A stretch of DNA of 5,873 bases from Thermoleophilia bacterium UBA5186 (GCA_002413095.1 DHWI01000154.1:341-6213), one strand, 5' to 3'; counted from the first letter of the stretch, positions 1-5,873 are shown. Program-made: numbers and translations. The notes: generated by a model not told the origin, from the letters alone.

Positions 1-2
1 CG

Positions 3-251
3 CTCGGGCGGGTGGCCCTCCTGGCGACCTATCCGAGCACGGTCGGGCTGGCCGCCCTCACAGGCGTCTCCCTCGCCTTCAACGCGGCGCTCGCGGTGGT
101 ACTCGCCGGCGGGGTCGCGGGGTTGGGCGTTGCGGGTGCGATCACCGGCGCACAGATCGCCATGCGAGAGCGGGTGGGCGGCGTGCGGCTGTGCGTGGAG
201 CGGGGAGGCCGGCGACTCTTCGCCGCGGAGACGACTCGCGAGCGCGCGTGA
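3..251 (+). CDS. C-terminal fragment of an unidentified membrane protein
   Basis: An open frame enters from the left edge and ends at TGA 249-251, giving about 82 residues. Codons end mostly in G or C, like the neighbours, so it looks genuinely coding. The first ~52 residues are strongly hydrophobic and rich in Ala, Val, Gly and Leu, enough for two closely spaced membrane helices (about residues 13-32 and 33-52 of the fragment). An Arg-rich, probably cytoplasmic tail of ~30 residues follows. A GTG at 12-14 could be a start, but no ribosome site or promoter is visible, and the frame is still open at base 3, so a longer protein cut by the window edge is more likely. I recognise no family motif. 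The tail of a multi-pass transporter or an uncharacterised membrane protein would both fit. It runs toward the ABC exporter gene on the opposite strand. Confidence 0.6.
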   Translation, partial: LGRVALLATYPSTVGLAALTGVSLAFNAALAVVLAGGVAGLGVAGAITGAQIAMRERVGGVRLCVERGGRRLFAAETTRERA

Positions 252-363
252 CGCCCGCTCCAGTACTAGGCACACGCGTCTAACCCGGGAAACCCCACCT
301 CCCTCCCCGTTGGCTCGAGCCTACCGCTGAAAAACGCACGGGTGGGTGACGATTCCTCCACAA

Positions 364-409
364 GGCCGCTGGGCGTCGAGTGCGGCGGCCACTCGGACCA
401 GCCGACGCC
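364..409. repeat. Overlapping inverted repeats in the convergent gap, possible bidirectional terminator
   Basis: The 167-base gap between the convergent genes (252-418) holds two perfect, interlocked inverted repeats: GGCCGC 364-369 with GCGGCC 385-390, and GGCGTCG 372-378 with CGACGCC 403-409. Because the arms interleave, only one stem can form at a time unless they fold as a pseudoknot. Lying just past the ABC exporter stop codon, they could end its transcript, and read the other way that of the upstream membrane gene. Neither stem is followed by a T-run, so a classical intrinsic terminator is not demonstrated. A separate perfect 10-base palindrome, GGCTCGAGCC, sits at 312-321. Otherwise the gap shows nothing I can name. 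Confidence 0.3.
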
Positions 410-418
410 GAAGCCGCG

Positions 419-2233
419 CTATTCGGCGAACGCGAGGTCGATGTCGCGCTCGATCAGTCCGGCGTAGCGGCCGCCGAGGTCGACGAGCTCTTCGTGCGTC
501 CCGCGCTCGACGATCCGACCGCCGTCGAGCACGACGATCTGGTCGGCGTCGCGCACGGTGGAGAGCCGGTGGGCGATCGCGATCGTCGTCCTGCCCTCGC
601 TGAGCCGGTCGAGCTCCTCCTGCACGGCGCGCTCGGTGCGCGTGTCGAGCGAGCTGGTCGCCTCGTCCAGCACGAGCACCGGAGGGTTCCGGAGGACGGT
701 GCGCGCGATCGCGATCCGCTGCTTCTCGCCTCCCGAGAAGCGGTAGCCCCGCTCGCCGACCTTCGTGTCGTAGCCGTCCTCGAGCCCGGCGATCAGCTCG
801 TGGATCCGGGCGGCTCGGGCTGCGGCCTCGATCTCCTCGTCGGTCGCGTCCGGTCGCGCGAAGCGGAGGTTCTCGCGGATCGACGCATGGAAGAGGTACG
901 TCTCCTGCGAGACGACTCCCACAGTGCGGGCGAGCGATTCGAACGTGGCGTCGCGGACGTCGATCTCGTCGAGGAGAACGCGACCGCGGTCGACGTCGTA
1001 GAGCCGTGCGACGAGGTATCCGAGGGTGGTCTTCCCCGATCCTGTCTCACCGACGATCGCTGTGCGCGTCCCGGCGGGGATCTCGATCGAGACGTCGCGG
1101 AGCGTCCACGGCCCGTCGGGTGAGTAGCGGAACCAGACCCCGTCGAACGCAACGTCGCCACGGCAGCGCGGCAGAGGGCGCGCCTCCGAGCGTTCCGAGA
1201 TCTCGACCGGGAGGTCGAGGTACTCGAACACCCGGTCGAAGAGCGCGAGCGACGTCTGGACGTCGATGCCGACCGACAGCAGCTGGCCGATCGGGAAGAA
1301 GAGGCGCGTCTGGAGGGTCGTGAACGCGACGAGCGTCCCGATCGAGATCGCGCCGCTGCCGGTCGCGATCGCCATCCCGCCGAACCAGTACACCGCCGCG
1401 GGCATGACCGAGAAGGTCGTCTGGATCGAGGCCATCACCCACCGTCCCGCCATCTGCCGGCGCACCTCGAGGTCTGCGAGGCCCAGCGACTCGCCCTCGA
1501 AGCGATCGGCGAGCTCGCCTGAGCGGCCCATCGTCTTCCCGAGCAGCATCCCCGAGACGGAGAGCGACTCCTCGACCAGGGTGGACATGTCGGCGAGCGT
1601 CCCCTGGCGCTGCGTCGTGATCCGCCTGCGCTGAGCGCCGACCCGCCGCGTCAGGAAGACAAAAACCGGCAGCAGGGCGAGCGCGAACGCGGCGAGCCGC
1701 CAGTCCAGCAGGAACATGGCCACGATGGTCGTGATGACCGTCGTGAAGCTCGAAACGATCGAGGTCGCGGTGGAGGTGACGACGCTCTGGACGCCGCCGA
1801 TGTCGTTCGCGATCCGGGACTGCACCTCGCCGGTGCGGGTCCGTGTGAAGAAGGCGAGGGAGAGGCGCTGGAGGTGGCGGTAGACCGCTGCCCGGAGGTC
1901 GTGCATGACCCGTTGGCCGACGACGTTCGAGAGCCAGGTCTGCACGACGCCGAGAACGCCGGTGACGATCGCGATCCCGATCATCCCGCCGACGAGCAGG
2001 TTCAGCAGGCGCGTGTCCCGATGCGGAATCGCGTCGTCGAGCAGCGCGCGGAGCAGGAACGGCGACGCCATGCCGAGCGTCGCTGAGGCCGCGATCAGGA
2101 CGAGAACGGAGGTCAACCGGCCCGTGTACGGGCGAAACAGTCCGGCGACGCGGCGAAGGTTGGCGCGGCGAACAGCCGGATCGGCCGGGCGCTCCGGGGG
2201 TTCTTGCGCGTCGAACAGGCGACCGCGAGGCAT
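419..2233 (-). CDS. ABC exporter half-transporter (permease fused to ATPase)
   Basis: A 604-residue ATP-driven exporter of the MsbA/multidrug type, with one membrane domain followed by one nucleotide-binding domain; two copies, or one plus a partner, would make the working pump. The membrane domain spans about residues 28-335 with six hydrophobic segments. The ATPase (about 355-600) is complete: aromatic A-loop Tyr370, Walker A GETGSGKTT 395-403, Q-loop Gln443, signature FSGGE 499-503 (variant of LSGGQ), Walker B ending Asp523-Glu524, and switch His555. All catalytic residues are present, so it should be active. The substrate (lipid, envelope precursor, peptide or drug) cannot be read from sequence. 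I chose ATG 2231-2233 because the protein then starts just before the charged N-terminal tail and a TANNNT hexamer lies 7 bases upstream; there is no Shine-Dalgarno match. The frame stays open far upstream through the transpeptidase, but that part is not protein-like. It lies 50 bases after the transpeptidase gene and may share its transcript. Confidence 0.93.
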   Translation of the reverse strand: MPRGRLFDAQEPPERPADPAVRRANLRRVAGLFRPYTGRLTSVLVLIAASATLGMASPFLLRALLDDAIPHRDTRLLNLLVGGMIGIAIVTGVLGVVQTWLSNVVGQRVMHDLRAAVYRHLQRLSLAFFTRTRTGEVQSRIANDIGGVQSVVTSTATSIVSSFTTVITTIVAMFLLDWRLAAFALALLPVFVFLTRRVGAQRRRITTQRQGTLADMSTLVEESLSVSGMLLGKTMGRSGELADRFEGESLGLADLEVRRQMAGRWVMASIQTTFSVMPAAVYWFGGMAIATGSGAISIGTLVAFTTLQTRLFFPIGQLLSVGIDVQTSLALFDRVFEYLDLPVEISERSEARPLPRCRGDVAFDGVWFRYSPDGPWTLRDVSIEIPAGTRTAIVGETGSGKTTLGYLVARLYDVDRGRVLLDEIDVRDATFESLARTVGVVSQETYLFHASIRENLRFARPDATDEEIEAAARAARIHELIAGLEDGYDTKVGERGYRFSGGEKQRIAIARTVLRNPPVLVLDEATSSLDTRTERAVQEELDRLSEGRTTIAIAHRLSTVRDADQIVVLDGGRIVERGTHEELVDLGGRYAGLIERDIDLAFAE

Positions 2234-2240
2234 GCGGATC

Positions 2241-2246
2241 ACGGTA
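2241..2246 (-). promoter_or_regulatory. Possible -10 element for a leaderless ABC exporter transcript
   Basis: Read on the minus strand the hexamer is TACCGT, matching the actinobacterial TANNNT -10 pattern, and it ends 7 bases before the ATG at 2233. That would place transcription start at or next to the A of the start codon, and it would explain the absence of a ribosome-binding site. It lies inside the word CGGGTAC that is also found before the M16 peptidase gene. No clear -35 hexamer is visible. This would be an internal promoter allowing the exporter to be made independently of the transpeptidase. Confidence 0.4.
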
Positions 2247-2283
2247 CCCGGCGGCGACCGTGCTCGGCGAGCGGCGGGGCGCG

Positions 2284-3231
2284 CTAGACGATGACGACAG
2301 GCGTGCCGATGCGGACGTGCTCGAACAGCCACTCCGCCTGCGGGATCTGCATCCGGATGCAACCGTGGGAGGCCGAGTAGCCGATCGAGGCCGCGTCGGG
2401 CGTGCCGTGGATGCCGACGCCCGCGGCCGACGTCCCCATCCAGCGCGTTCCGAGCGGGTTGCCCGGACCGGGCGGCACCGGCTTGAGGCCCTTGGCCCAG
2501 TCGGACGCCGGCGGACGCCACCAGGGGTTGCGTTGCATGTCGACGATCGAGAACTGCCCGGCGGGAGTGGGGTACTGGGCGCGGCCGGTCGCCACGCCGA
2601 AGCTGCGGACGGCGTTCGACCCGTCGTAGAAGAAAAGCCGATTCGAGCTCCGCGAGATCACGATCACAGGACCGATCGTCGCGGGGGTCACCTTCGGCGC
2701 GACAGGCTTGGTGGCGAGCAGCATCGGCGGCCGGACGCCGTAGCGGAGCGCGTTCTCGATCCCGGCGGTCATGGTCGCGCGGTCGACGCGCAGGCCGGGC
2801 TTGGCGGGTGTGATCACCGGGCGGAGACCGGAGTTGACGCCGCGCACCTCCGAGTTCACTGGTTCCCTGGCGAAGCGGCGCTCGAGGTAGCGCACGTAGC
2901 TGCGCACCTCCGTCCGCGAGGACGAGACGCCGAGGTCGAGCTGCGCGCCGGGTCGCGCCTGGAGCGCATGCGTGATCGCATCCTCGACGTCGCTCGAGGC
3001 GCTGAACCGCGAGGGGCGCGCCGTCCAGTGCTGGCCGCGGAAGACGAAGCGGAGCGGACGGTCGAAGGCCGCACGGAGGCGTGTACGCGCGGGTTCGGAG
3101 GTGAGGCCGCCGATCTGGACGCCGTCGACCGTCACCCCGTACGGAATGGCGACCGCAGGATGCTCCGCTGACGGCGCCGCGGCAAAGGCCGCGATTGCGG
3201 CGACCGGGATGATGATCAACAGGCGGCGCAT
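2284..3231 (-). CDS. Exported L,D-transpeptidase (YkuD) with N-terminal VanW-like/PG_binding_4-type domain
   Basis: A 315-residue cell-wall enzyme acting outside the membrane. YkuD enzymes cleave a tetrapeptide stem at its fourth residue and join it to the diaminopimelate side chain of another stem (3-3 cross-link) or to a protein. An Arg-Arg start and a hydrophobic run form a signal peptide (1-22, likely cleaved after Pro-Ser-Ala). Residues ~31-165 begin with YGVTVDGVQIGGLT, typical of the VanW-associated PG_binding_4 fold. The YkuD domain (~188-315) has the catalytic signature SHGCIRM with nucleophile Cys291, the upstream His275 in HGTPD, and a Trp-rich loop NPWWRPP 235-241. Nothing essential is missing. 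I chose ATG 3229-3231 because it directly precedes the signal peptide. An in-frame ATG at 3256-3258 would add nine residues and would leave only 44 bases for two divergent promoters. Neither start has a good Shine-Dalgarno sequence. It is the first gene of the leftward pair. Confidence 0.93.
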   Translation of the reverse strand: MRRLLIIIPVAAIAAFAAAPSAEHPAVAIPYGVTVDGVQIGGLTSEPARTRLRAAFDRPLRFVFRGQHWTARPSRFSASSDVEDAITHALQARPGAQLDLGVSSSRTEVRSYVRYLERRFAREPVNSEVRGVNSGLRPVITPAKPGLRVDRATMTAGIENALRYGVRPPMLLATKPVAPKVTPATIGPVIVISRSSNRLFFYDGSNAVRSFGVATGRAQYPTPAGQFSIVDMQRNPWWRPPASDWAKGLKPVPPGPGNPLGTRWMGTSAAGVGIHGTPDAASIGYSASHGCIRMQIPQAEWLFEHVRIGTPVVIV

Positions 3232-3247
3232 CGTTGGAGAGGGTCGA

Positions 3248-3253
3248 AGTATG
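3248..3253 (-). promoter_or_regulatory. Weak candidate -10 for the L,D-transpeptidase gene
   Basis: On the minus strand the hexamer is CATACT, matching four of six bases of TATAAT. It would give a leader of about 10 bases before the ATG at 3231. A poor -35 candidate (TCGCAA) sits 17 bases upstream. The surrounding 71-base gap must hold the promoters of two divergent genes and is the least GC-rich stretch nearby, with an AAAATT core at 3267-3272, which fits promoter DNA. Confidence 0.25.
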
Positions 3254-3290
3254 CCCATTTCCAGCGAAAATTGCGAGGTGTCGCACCGGG

Positions 3291-3296
3291 TACGAT
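3291..3296 (+). promoter_or_regulatory. Candidate -10 element for a leaderless M16 peptidase transcript
   Basis: TACGAT matches TATAAT at four of six positions, including the key TA...T, and ends 6 bases before the GTG at 3303. Transcription would therefore start at, or within a base of, the G of the start codon. There is no Shine-Dalgarno-like purine run before this GTG, as expected for a leaderless message. A TTGCGA hexamer at 3271-3276 resembles a -35 box, but its 14-base spacing is short. Confidence 0.45.
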
Positions 3297-3302
3297 CAGC
3301 CG

Positions 3303-4592
3303 GTGGAGAAGTACGTCCTCTCGGAACTCGATTCGGGGGAGCGCGTCGTGTCGGAGCGCGTGCCGAGCGTCCGCTCGATCGCGCTCGGCTTCTGGATCGG
3401 TGCGGGGTCGCGCGACGAGCGGGACGACCGCGCGGGCGTCTCGCACTTCATCGAGCACCTGCTTTTCAAAGGCTCGCGCGCCTACACCGCCCAGCAGATC
3501 GCGGAGATCTTCGACGGGCTCGGGGGTGAGCTGAACGCAGCCACCTCGCGGGAGCACACCGTCGTCTACGCGCGCGTGCCCGACGCCCACCTCGAGACCG
3601 CCGTCGACGTGATGGCCGACATGGTCTTCTGCCCGTCCCTCGCCGAGCTCGACGCCGAGCGCGAGGTCGTGCTCGAGGAGATCGCGATGTACGAGGACAC
3701 GCCGCAGGAGCTCGTCCACGACCTCTTCTCCGAGGCGGTCTTCGGGTCGCACCCACTCGGGCGCCCCGTGATCGGCACTCGGGACGTGATCTCGACGATC
3801 AGCCGGCGGGCCATCGCCGGGTTCCATCGCTCGACGTACAACGGGGGCAACATCGTCATCGCGGCGGCCGGGAACCTCCAGCACGACCGTTTGCTGCGAC
3901 TGGTCGACCGTGCGCGCAGCCAGAAGGCGGTCGCCGAGGCGAGGATGCGGCCGAGGCAGCCGCTCGTGCGCATCCCGGCTCCGGGCCTCCGCTTCGCACG
4001 CAAGGACACGGAGCAGTACCACGTCTGCATCGGCGCTCCGGGCATCTCGCGCTCCGACCGCAGGCGCTTCGCGGCCTCGATCCTCGACGCGATCCTCGGC
4101 GGCTCCGCCTCCTCGCGCCTGTTCCAGGAGATTCGCGAGAAGCGCGGGATGGCGTACTCCGTCTACTCGTTCGCGTCGCAGTACACCGACACGGGCCTGC
4201 TCGGCGTCTACGTCGGCACGCGCGAGGAGAACCTCGGACCGTGCCTCGAGATCGTCGGAACAGAGATCGCGGACATCGCGAACGGGAACCTGCGCGAGCG
4301 CGAGCTCGAGCGCGCCAAGGAGAACCTGAAGGGCCGGATCATGCTCTCGATGGAGTCGACGTCGAACCGGATGACACGGCTCGGGAAGTCACTCGTCTCC
4401 GAATCCGAGCTCCTGTCCTTCGAGCGGATCATCGCCGAGATCGAGGCGGTCGAGCCCGACGCCGTCGCCGAGCTCGCTGCGCTGCTGCTCGCGCCGGAGA
4501 AGCTGTCGATCTCGGGGATCGGCCCGAGCGCGGCGCGCTTCCGCAAGGCCGTGCGGCGCGTCAATCCAGCGTTGCTCGCGGCCGCGGCGTGA
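3303..4592 (+). CDS. M16-family zinc metallopeptidase (processing-peptidase-like)
   Basis: A 429-residue two-domain peptidase of the insulinase/mitochondrial-processing-peptidase superfamily, within the usual 410-440 residues of the short bacterial members. The inverted zinc motif HFIEH is at residues 48-52 (His48 and His52 bind zinc, Glu51 activates water). The third zinc ligand should be one of the Glu125-Glu126 pair in the following EEI motif. The C-terminal half carries the SRLFQEIREKRGMAYSVYS-type block, whose Arg and Tyr are conserved in the inactive-fold domain that helps bind substrate. I chose GTG 3303 because translation from there gives the standard family N-terminus (EKYVLSELDSGERVVSE); a TTG at 3234 in the same frame would add 23 unlike residues. 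No signal peptide, so it is probably cytoplasmic. It lies 4 bases before dapB and is likely translationally coupled to it. Actinobacterial genomes often have this peptidase between pnp and dapB. The natural substrate is unknown. Confidence 0.93.
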   Translation: MEKYVLSELDSGERVVSERVPSVRSIALGFWIGAGSRDERDDRAGVSHFIEHLLFKGSRAYTAQQIAEIFDGLGGELNAATSREHTVVYARVPDAHLETAVDVMADMVFCPSLAELDAEREVVLEEIAMYEDTPQELVHDLFSEAVFGSHPLGRPVIGTRDVISTISRRAIAGFHRSTYNGGNIVIAAAGNLQHDRLLRLVDRARSQKAVAEARMRPRQPLVRIPAPGLRFARKDTEQYHVCIGAPGISRSDRRRFAASILDAILGGSASSRLFQEIREKRGMAYSVYSFASQYTDTGLLGVYVGTREENLGPCLEIVGTEIADIANGNLRERELERAKENLKGRIMLSMESTSNRMTRLGKSLVSESELLSFERIIAEIEAVEPDAVAELAALLLAPEKLSISGIGPSAARFRKAVRRVNPALLAAAA

Positions 4593-4596
4593 CGGC

Positions 4597-5253
4597 GTGA
4601 AAGTCGCGCTGCTAGGGCATCGCGGGAAGGTCGGATCGGCGCTCGAGCCGGCGCTCGTCGCGGCGGGGCACGAGGTGCGCGGGATCGGCGCCGGCGAGCC
4701 CGTGGACGTGGCCGGGCTGGACGCGGCGATCGACTTCACGACGCCGGAGGCGGGGGAGGGGAACGTCCGCGCCTGCCTCGAGCAGGACGTGCCCTGCATC
4801 GTCGGGACGAGCGGCTTCCCGCTCGAGGCGCTCGGCGAGGAGGCGCGCGAGCGGGGACTCGTGCTTTTCCACGCGCCGAACTTCGCCATCGGCGCAGTCC
4901 TGATGATGCGGCTCGCCGTCGAGGCGGCGTCGTACCTCCCGCACGCGGAGATCGTCGAGCTGCACAACGCGGCGAAGCGCGACGCGCCGTCCGGGACGGC
5001 GAAGGCGACCGCGGCGCGCCTCGGCGGCGACGTGCCGATCCACTCCATCCGCCTGCCCGGGCTCGTGGCGCACCAGGAGGTCCTGCTCGGCGGGACGGGC
5101 GAGACGCTGACGATCCGGCACGACACGTACTCGCGCGACGCCTTCGCCCCGGGCGTGCTGCTCGCGCTCGAACGGCTGCCGACGCTGCCGCCCGGCCTGA
5201 CCGTCGGGCTCGAGGCTCTGCTGGACTTCGCTCCCTCGGACGAGGGAAACTAG
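4597..5253 (+). CDS. dapB: 4-hydroxy-tetrahydrodipicolinate reductase
   Basis: Catalyses the NAD(P)H-dependent reduction of 4-hydroxy-tetrahydrodipicolinate to tetrahydrodipicolinate in the lysine/meso-diaminopimelate pathway, in the cytoplasm. The Rossmann start has the dinucleotide loop GHRGKVG (7-13), then DFTTP (46-50), GTSGF (70-74) and the hinge APNF (93-96). The catalytic block reads ELHNAAKRDAPSGTA (121-135), with general-acid His123, Lys127 and the substrate-binding DAPSGTA. The C-terminal RLPGLVAHQEV block (152-162) and TIRHDTYSRDAFAPGV are typical. Two oddities: the usual His-His pair is His-Asn (Asn124), and the protein is 218 residues rather than the usual 240-270, mainly because the strands and helices after the dinucleotide loop are trimmed. 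GTG 4597 places the start immediately before the Rossmann strand. There is no separate promoter or clear ribosome site, so expression probably depends on coupling with the M16 gene just upstream. Confidence 0.93.
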   Translation: MKVALLGHRGKVGSALEPALVAAGHEVRGIGAGEPVDVAGLDAAIDFTTPEAGEGNVRACLEQDVPCIVGTSGFPLEALGEEARERGLVLFHAPNFAIGAVLMMRLAVEAASYLPHAEIVELHNAAKRDAPSGTAKATAARLGGDVPIHSIRLPGLVAHQEVLLGGTGETLTIRHDTYSRDAFAPGVLLALERLPTLPPGLTVGLEALLDFAPSDEGN

Positions 5254-5262
5254 GGAACCGTG

Positions 5263-5277
5263 GTACCCGCCGGGTGC
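5263..5277. promoter_or_regulatory. Short imperfect dyad between dapB and the SurA-like gene
   Basis: GTACCCG (5263-5269) and CGGGTGC (5271-5277) form an interrupted palindrome around one central base, with six of seven positions symmetric. The one-base centre is too short for an RNA hairpin, so if functional it would more likely be a protein-binding site. It lies 20-34 bases before the ATG at 5297. No convincing -10 or -35 boxes and no Shine-Dalgarno sequence could be found in this 43-base gap. Confidence 0.2.
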
Positions 5278-5296
5278 GGGGCCGCGTTCTCCCACT

Positions 5297-5869
5297 ATGC
5301 GACGCCTGCTGCTGCTCCTTGCGCTCGCCACGGCCTCGGTCGCGGCGAGCGCAGCTCGCGCCGAGGCTCCGGCGGTGCCACCTGGCGCGGTTGCGGTCGT
5401 CGCCGGCGAGACGGTGACGCGGGCACGTCTCGACGAGTTGCTGGTGAGCGCGCGGCGAAGCTACGGCACGCGTTACCCGGCCCGCGGGACGCCTGCGTTC
5501 CGGCGGATCCAGGGCGAGGCGGTGCGCTTCCTCGTCGACTGGGCCGAGATCAGGCAGCAATCCGGAACGCTCGGCGTCGAGGTTACGCCTAGCCAGGTGT
5601 CGGCCCGCATCGCGGAGATCAAGCAGCTGTACTTCGGCGGGTCCGATCGGCTGTACCGGCAGGAGCTCGCACGGCAGGGGCTCACCACGGGCCAGGCGCG
5701 TGCGAACGTCCGCCGGCAGCTCCTCGGCGAGAGGATCTACGCGACGGTCGTGGGCGACACCGTCAGCGATGCAGCCGCCGCTGCGTCGTGGGCCGACTGG
5801 CTCACCGCGCTGCACGCGCGCTACGCGCCGCTGGTCGCGTACGCGCCCGGCTTCGAACCCTCGCGCTAG
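5297..5869 (+). CDS. Secreted SurA/PrsA-type chaperone-like protein lacking a prolyl-isomerase domain
   Basis: A 190-residue protein with a clear signal peptide: Met-Arg-Arg, a Leu/Ala-rich core, and a likely cleavage after Ala-Arg-Ala at residue 22; the residue after the cut is Glu, with no lipobox Cys. The mature part (about 30-150) resembles the SurA N-terminal chaperone fold: an opening AVVAGETVTRARLDELL motif, a helix with LVDWAEIRQQ leading to LGVEVTPSQV (92-101), then a helix pair with YFGGSDRLYRQEL and LTTGQARANVRRQLL. After residue 155, where related proteins continue into a parvulin isomerase domain, it goes directly to a short tail with Trp-Ala-Asp-Trp and ending YAPGFEPSR. The reading frame is intact to TAG 5867-5869. 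It probably binds unfolded exported proteins, but this rests on fold similarity by eye. It follows dapB by 43 bases on the same strand and may be cotranscribed. ATG 5297 is the only sensible start because it begins the signal peptide. Confidence 0.72.
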   Translation: MRRLLLLLALATASVAASAARAEAPAVPPGAVAVVAGETVTRARLDELLVSARRSYGTRYPARGTPAFRRIQGEAVRFLVDWAEIRQQSGTLGVEVTPSQVSARIAEIKQLYFGGSDRLYRQELARQGLTTGQARANVRRQLLGERIYATVVGDTVSDAAAAASWADWLTALHARYAPLVAYAPGFEPSR

Positions 5870-5873
5870 CTAG

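Noticed and set aside
330..350. Possible minus-strand terminator: short CAC/GTG stem followed by TTTTT
   Set aside because: The T-run is real, but the stem has only three pairs plus two more after a bulge, too weak to call an intrinsic terminator.
252..418. Search for a tRNA, small RNA or small gene in the convergent gap
   Set aside because: No cloverleaf, no T-arm consensus and no credible short reading frame with a start signal; only the inverted repeats noted above.
380..1123. 247-codon plus-strand open frame inside the ABC exporter gene
   Set aside because: It lies antisense to the well-supported ATPase domain, and its composition (Asp/Arg/Val/Glu-rich with no recognisable fold) is that of a complementary-strand shadow.
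2260..3171. 303-codon plus-strand open frame antisense to the L,D-transpeptidase
   Set aside because: It is rich in Arg, Asp and Gly with no motif. The opposite strand has a signal peptide and an intact YkuD catalytic signature.
2234..3286. Upstream extension of the ABC exporter frame, which stays open for another 351 codons
   Set aside because: This part overlaps the whole L,D-transpeptidase gene in another frame of the same strand and is a low-complexity Arg/Ala/Pro/Asp translation typical of GC-rich shadow frames. The exporter homology begins near ATG 2233.
3234..3302. Longer M16 peptidase from a TTG start at 3234
   Set aside because: The 23 extra residues do not match the family N-terminus and would cover the divergent promoter region, while GTG 3303 gives the standard beginning.
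3216..4022. 268-codon minus-strand open frame across the divergent region and the M16 peptidase
   Set aside because: It is antisense to the zinc-motif half of the peptidase and crosses both promoters. Its translation shows only the reverse-frame bias expected at this GC content.
4736..5815. 359-codon minus-strand open frame spanning dapB and the SurA-like gene
   Set aside because: It covers two supported genes and their gap, and its second half is an Arg/Ala/Ser/Pro repeat-like translation without structure. It is a shadow.

Overview
The window is GC-rich (roughly 70 %) bacterial chromosome with G/C-ending codons in every frame I call coding. The dapB variant (an RLPGLVAHQEV block), an M16 peptidase directly before dapB, and a VanW-like/PG_binding_4 plus YkuD L,D-transpeptidase suggest a member of Actinomycetota. 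Thermoleophilia (Gaiellales/Solirubrobacterales-like) is my best guess, made from sequence feel rather than from a marker gene. Base and codon use are uniform, and I see no insertion sequence, integrase, tRNA, CRISPR array or phage gene.

Layout, left to right. (1) Bases 3-251, plus strand: the C-terminal end of an unidentified membrane protein that begins outside the window. (2) Bases 252-418: a convergent intergenic gap containing two mutually exclusive inverted repeats. (3) A leftward pair: an exported L,D-transpeptidase (2284-3231) followed 50 bases later by a complete half-size ABC exporter (419-2233). (4) A 71-base divergent promoter region (3232-3302). (5) A rightward group: an M16 zinc peptidase (3303-4592), dapB for 4-hydroxy-tetrahydrodipicolinate reductase (4597-5253, only 4 bases later), and a small secreted SurA-type chaperone-like protein with no prolyl-isomerase domain (5297-5869).

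A loose cell-envelope theme links the genes. DapB is in the pathway that makes meso-diaminopimelate, the residue that YkuD transpeptidases use for 3-3 peptidoglycan cross-links. The SurA-like protein and the transpeptidase both carry export signals. The ABC exporter could move lipid, envelope precursor or drug substrates. This link is inferred from neighbourhood only.

The most notable non-coding signal is a 7-base word, CGGGTAC (or its complement GTACCCG). It occurs exactly three times in the window, once in each of three short intergenic gaps. In two of them it overlaps a TANNNT -10-like hexamer lying 6-7 bases before the start codon, the spacing expected for leaderless transcripts. Most of the window is ordinary housekeeping and envelope sequence. 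I do not see a new defence, mobile or biosynthetic system.
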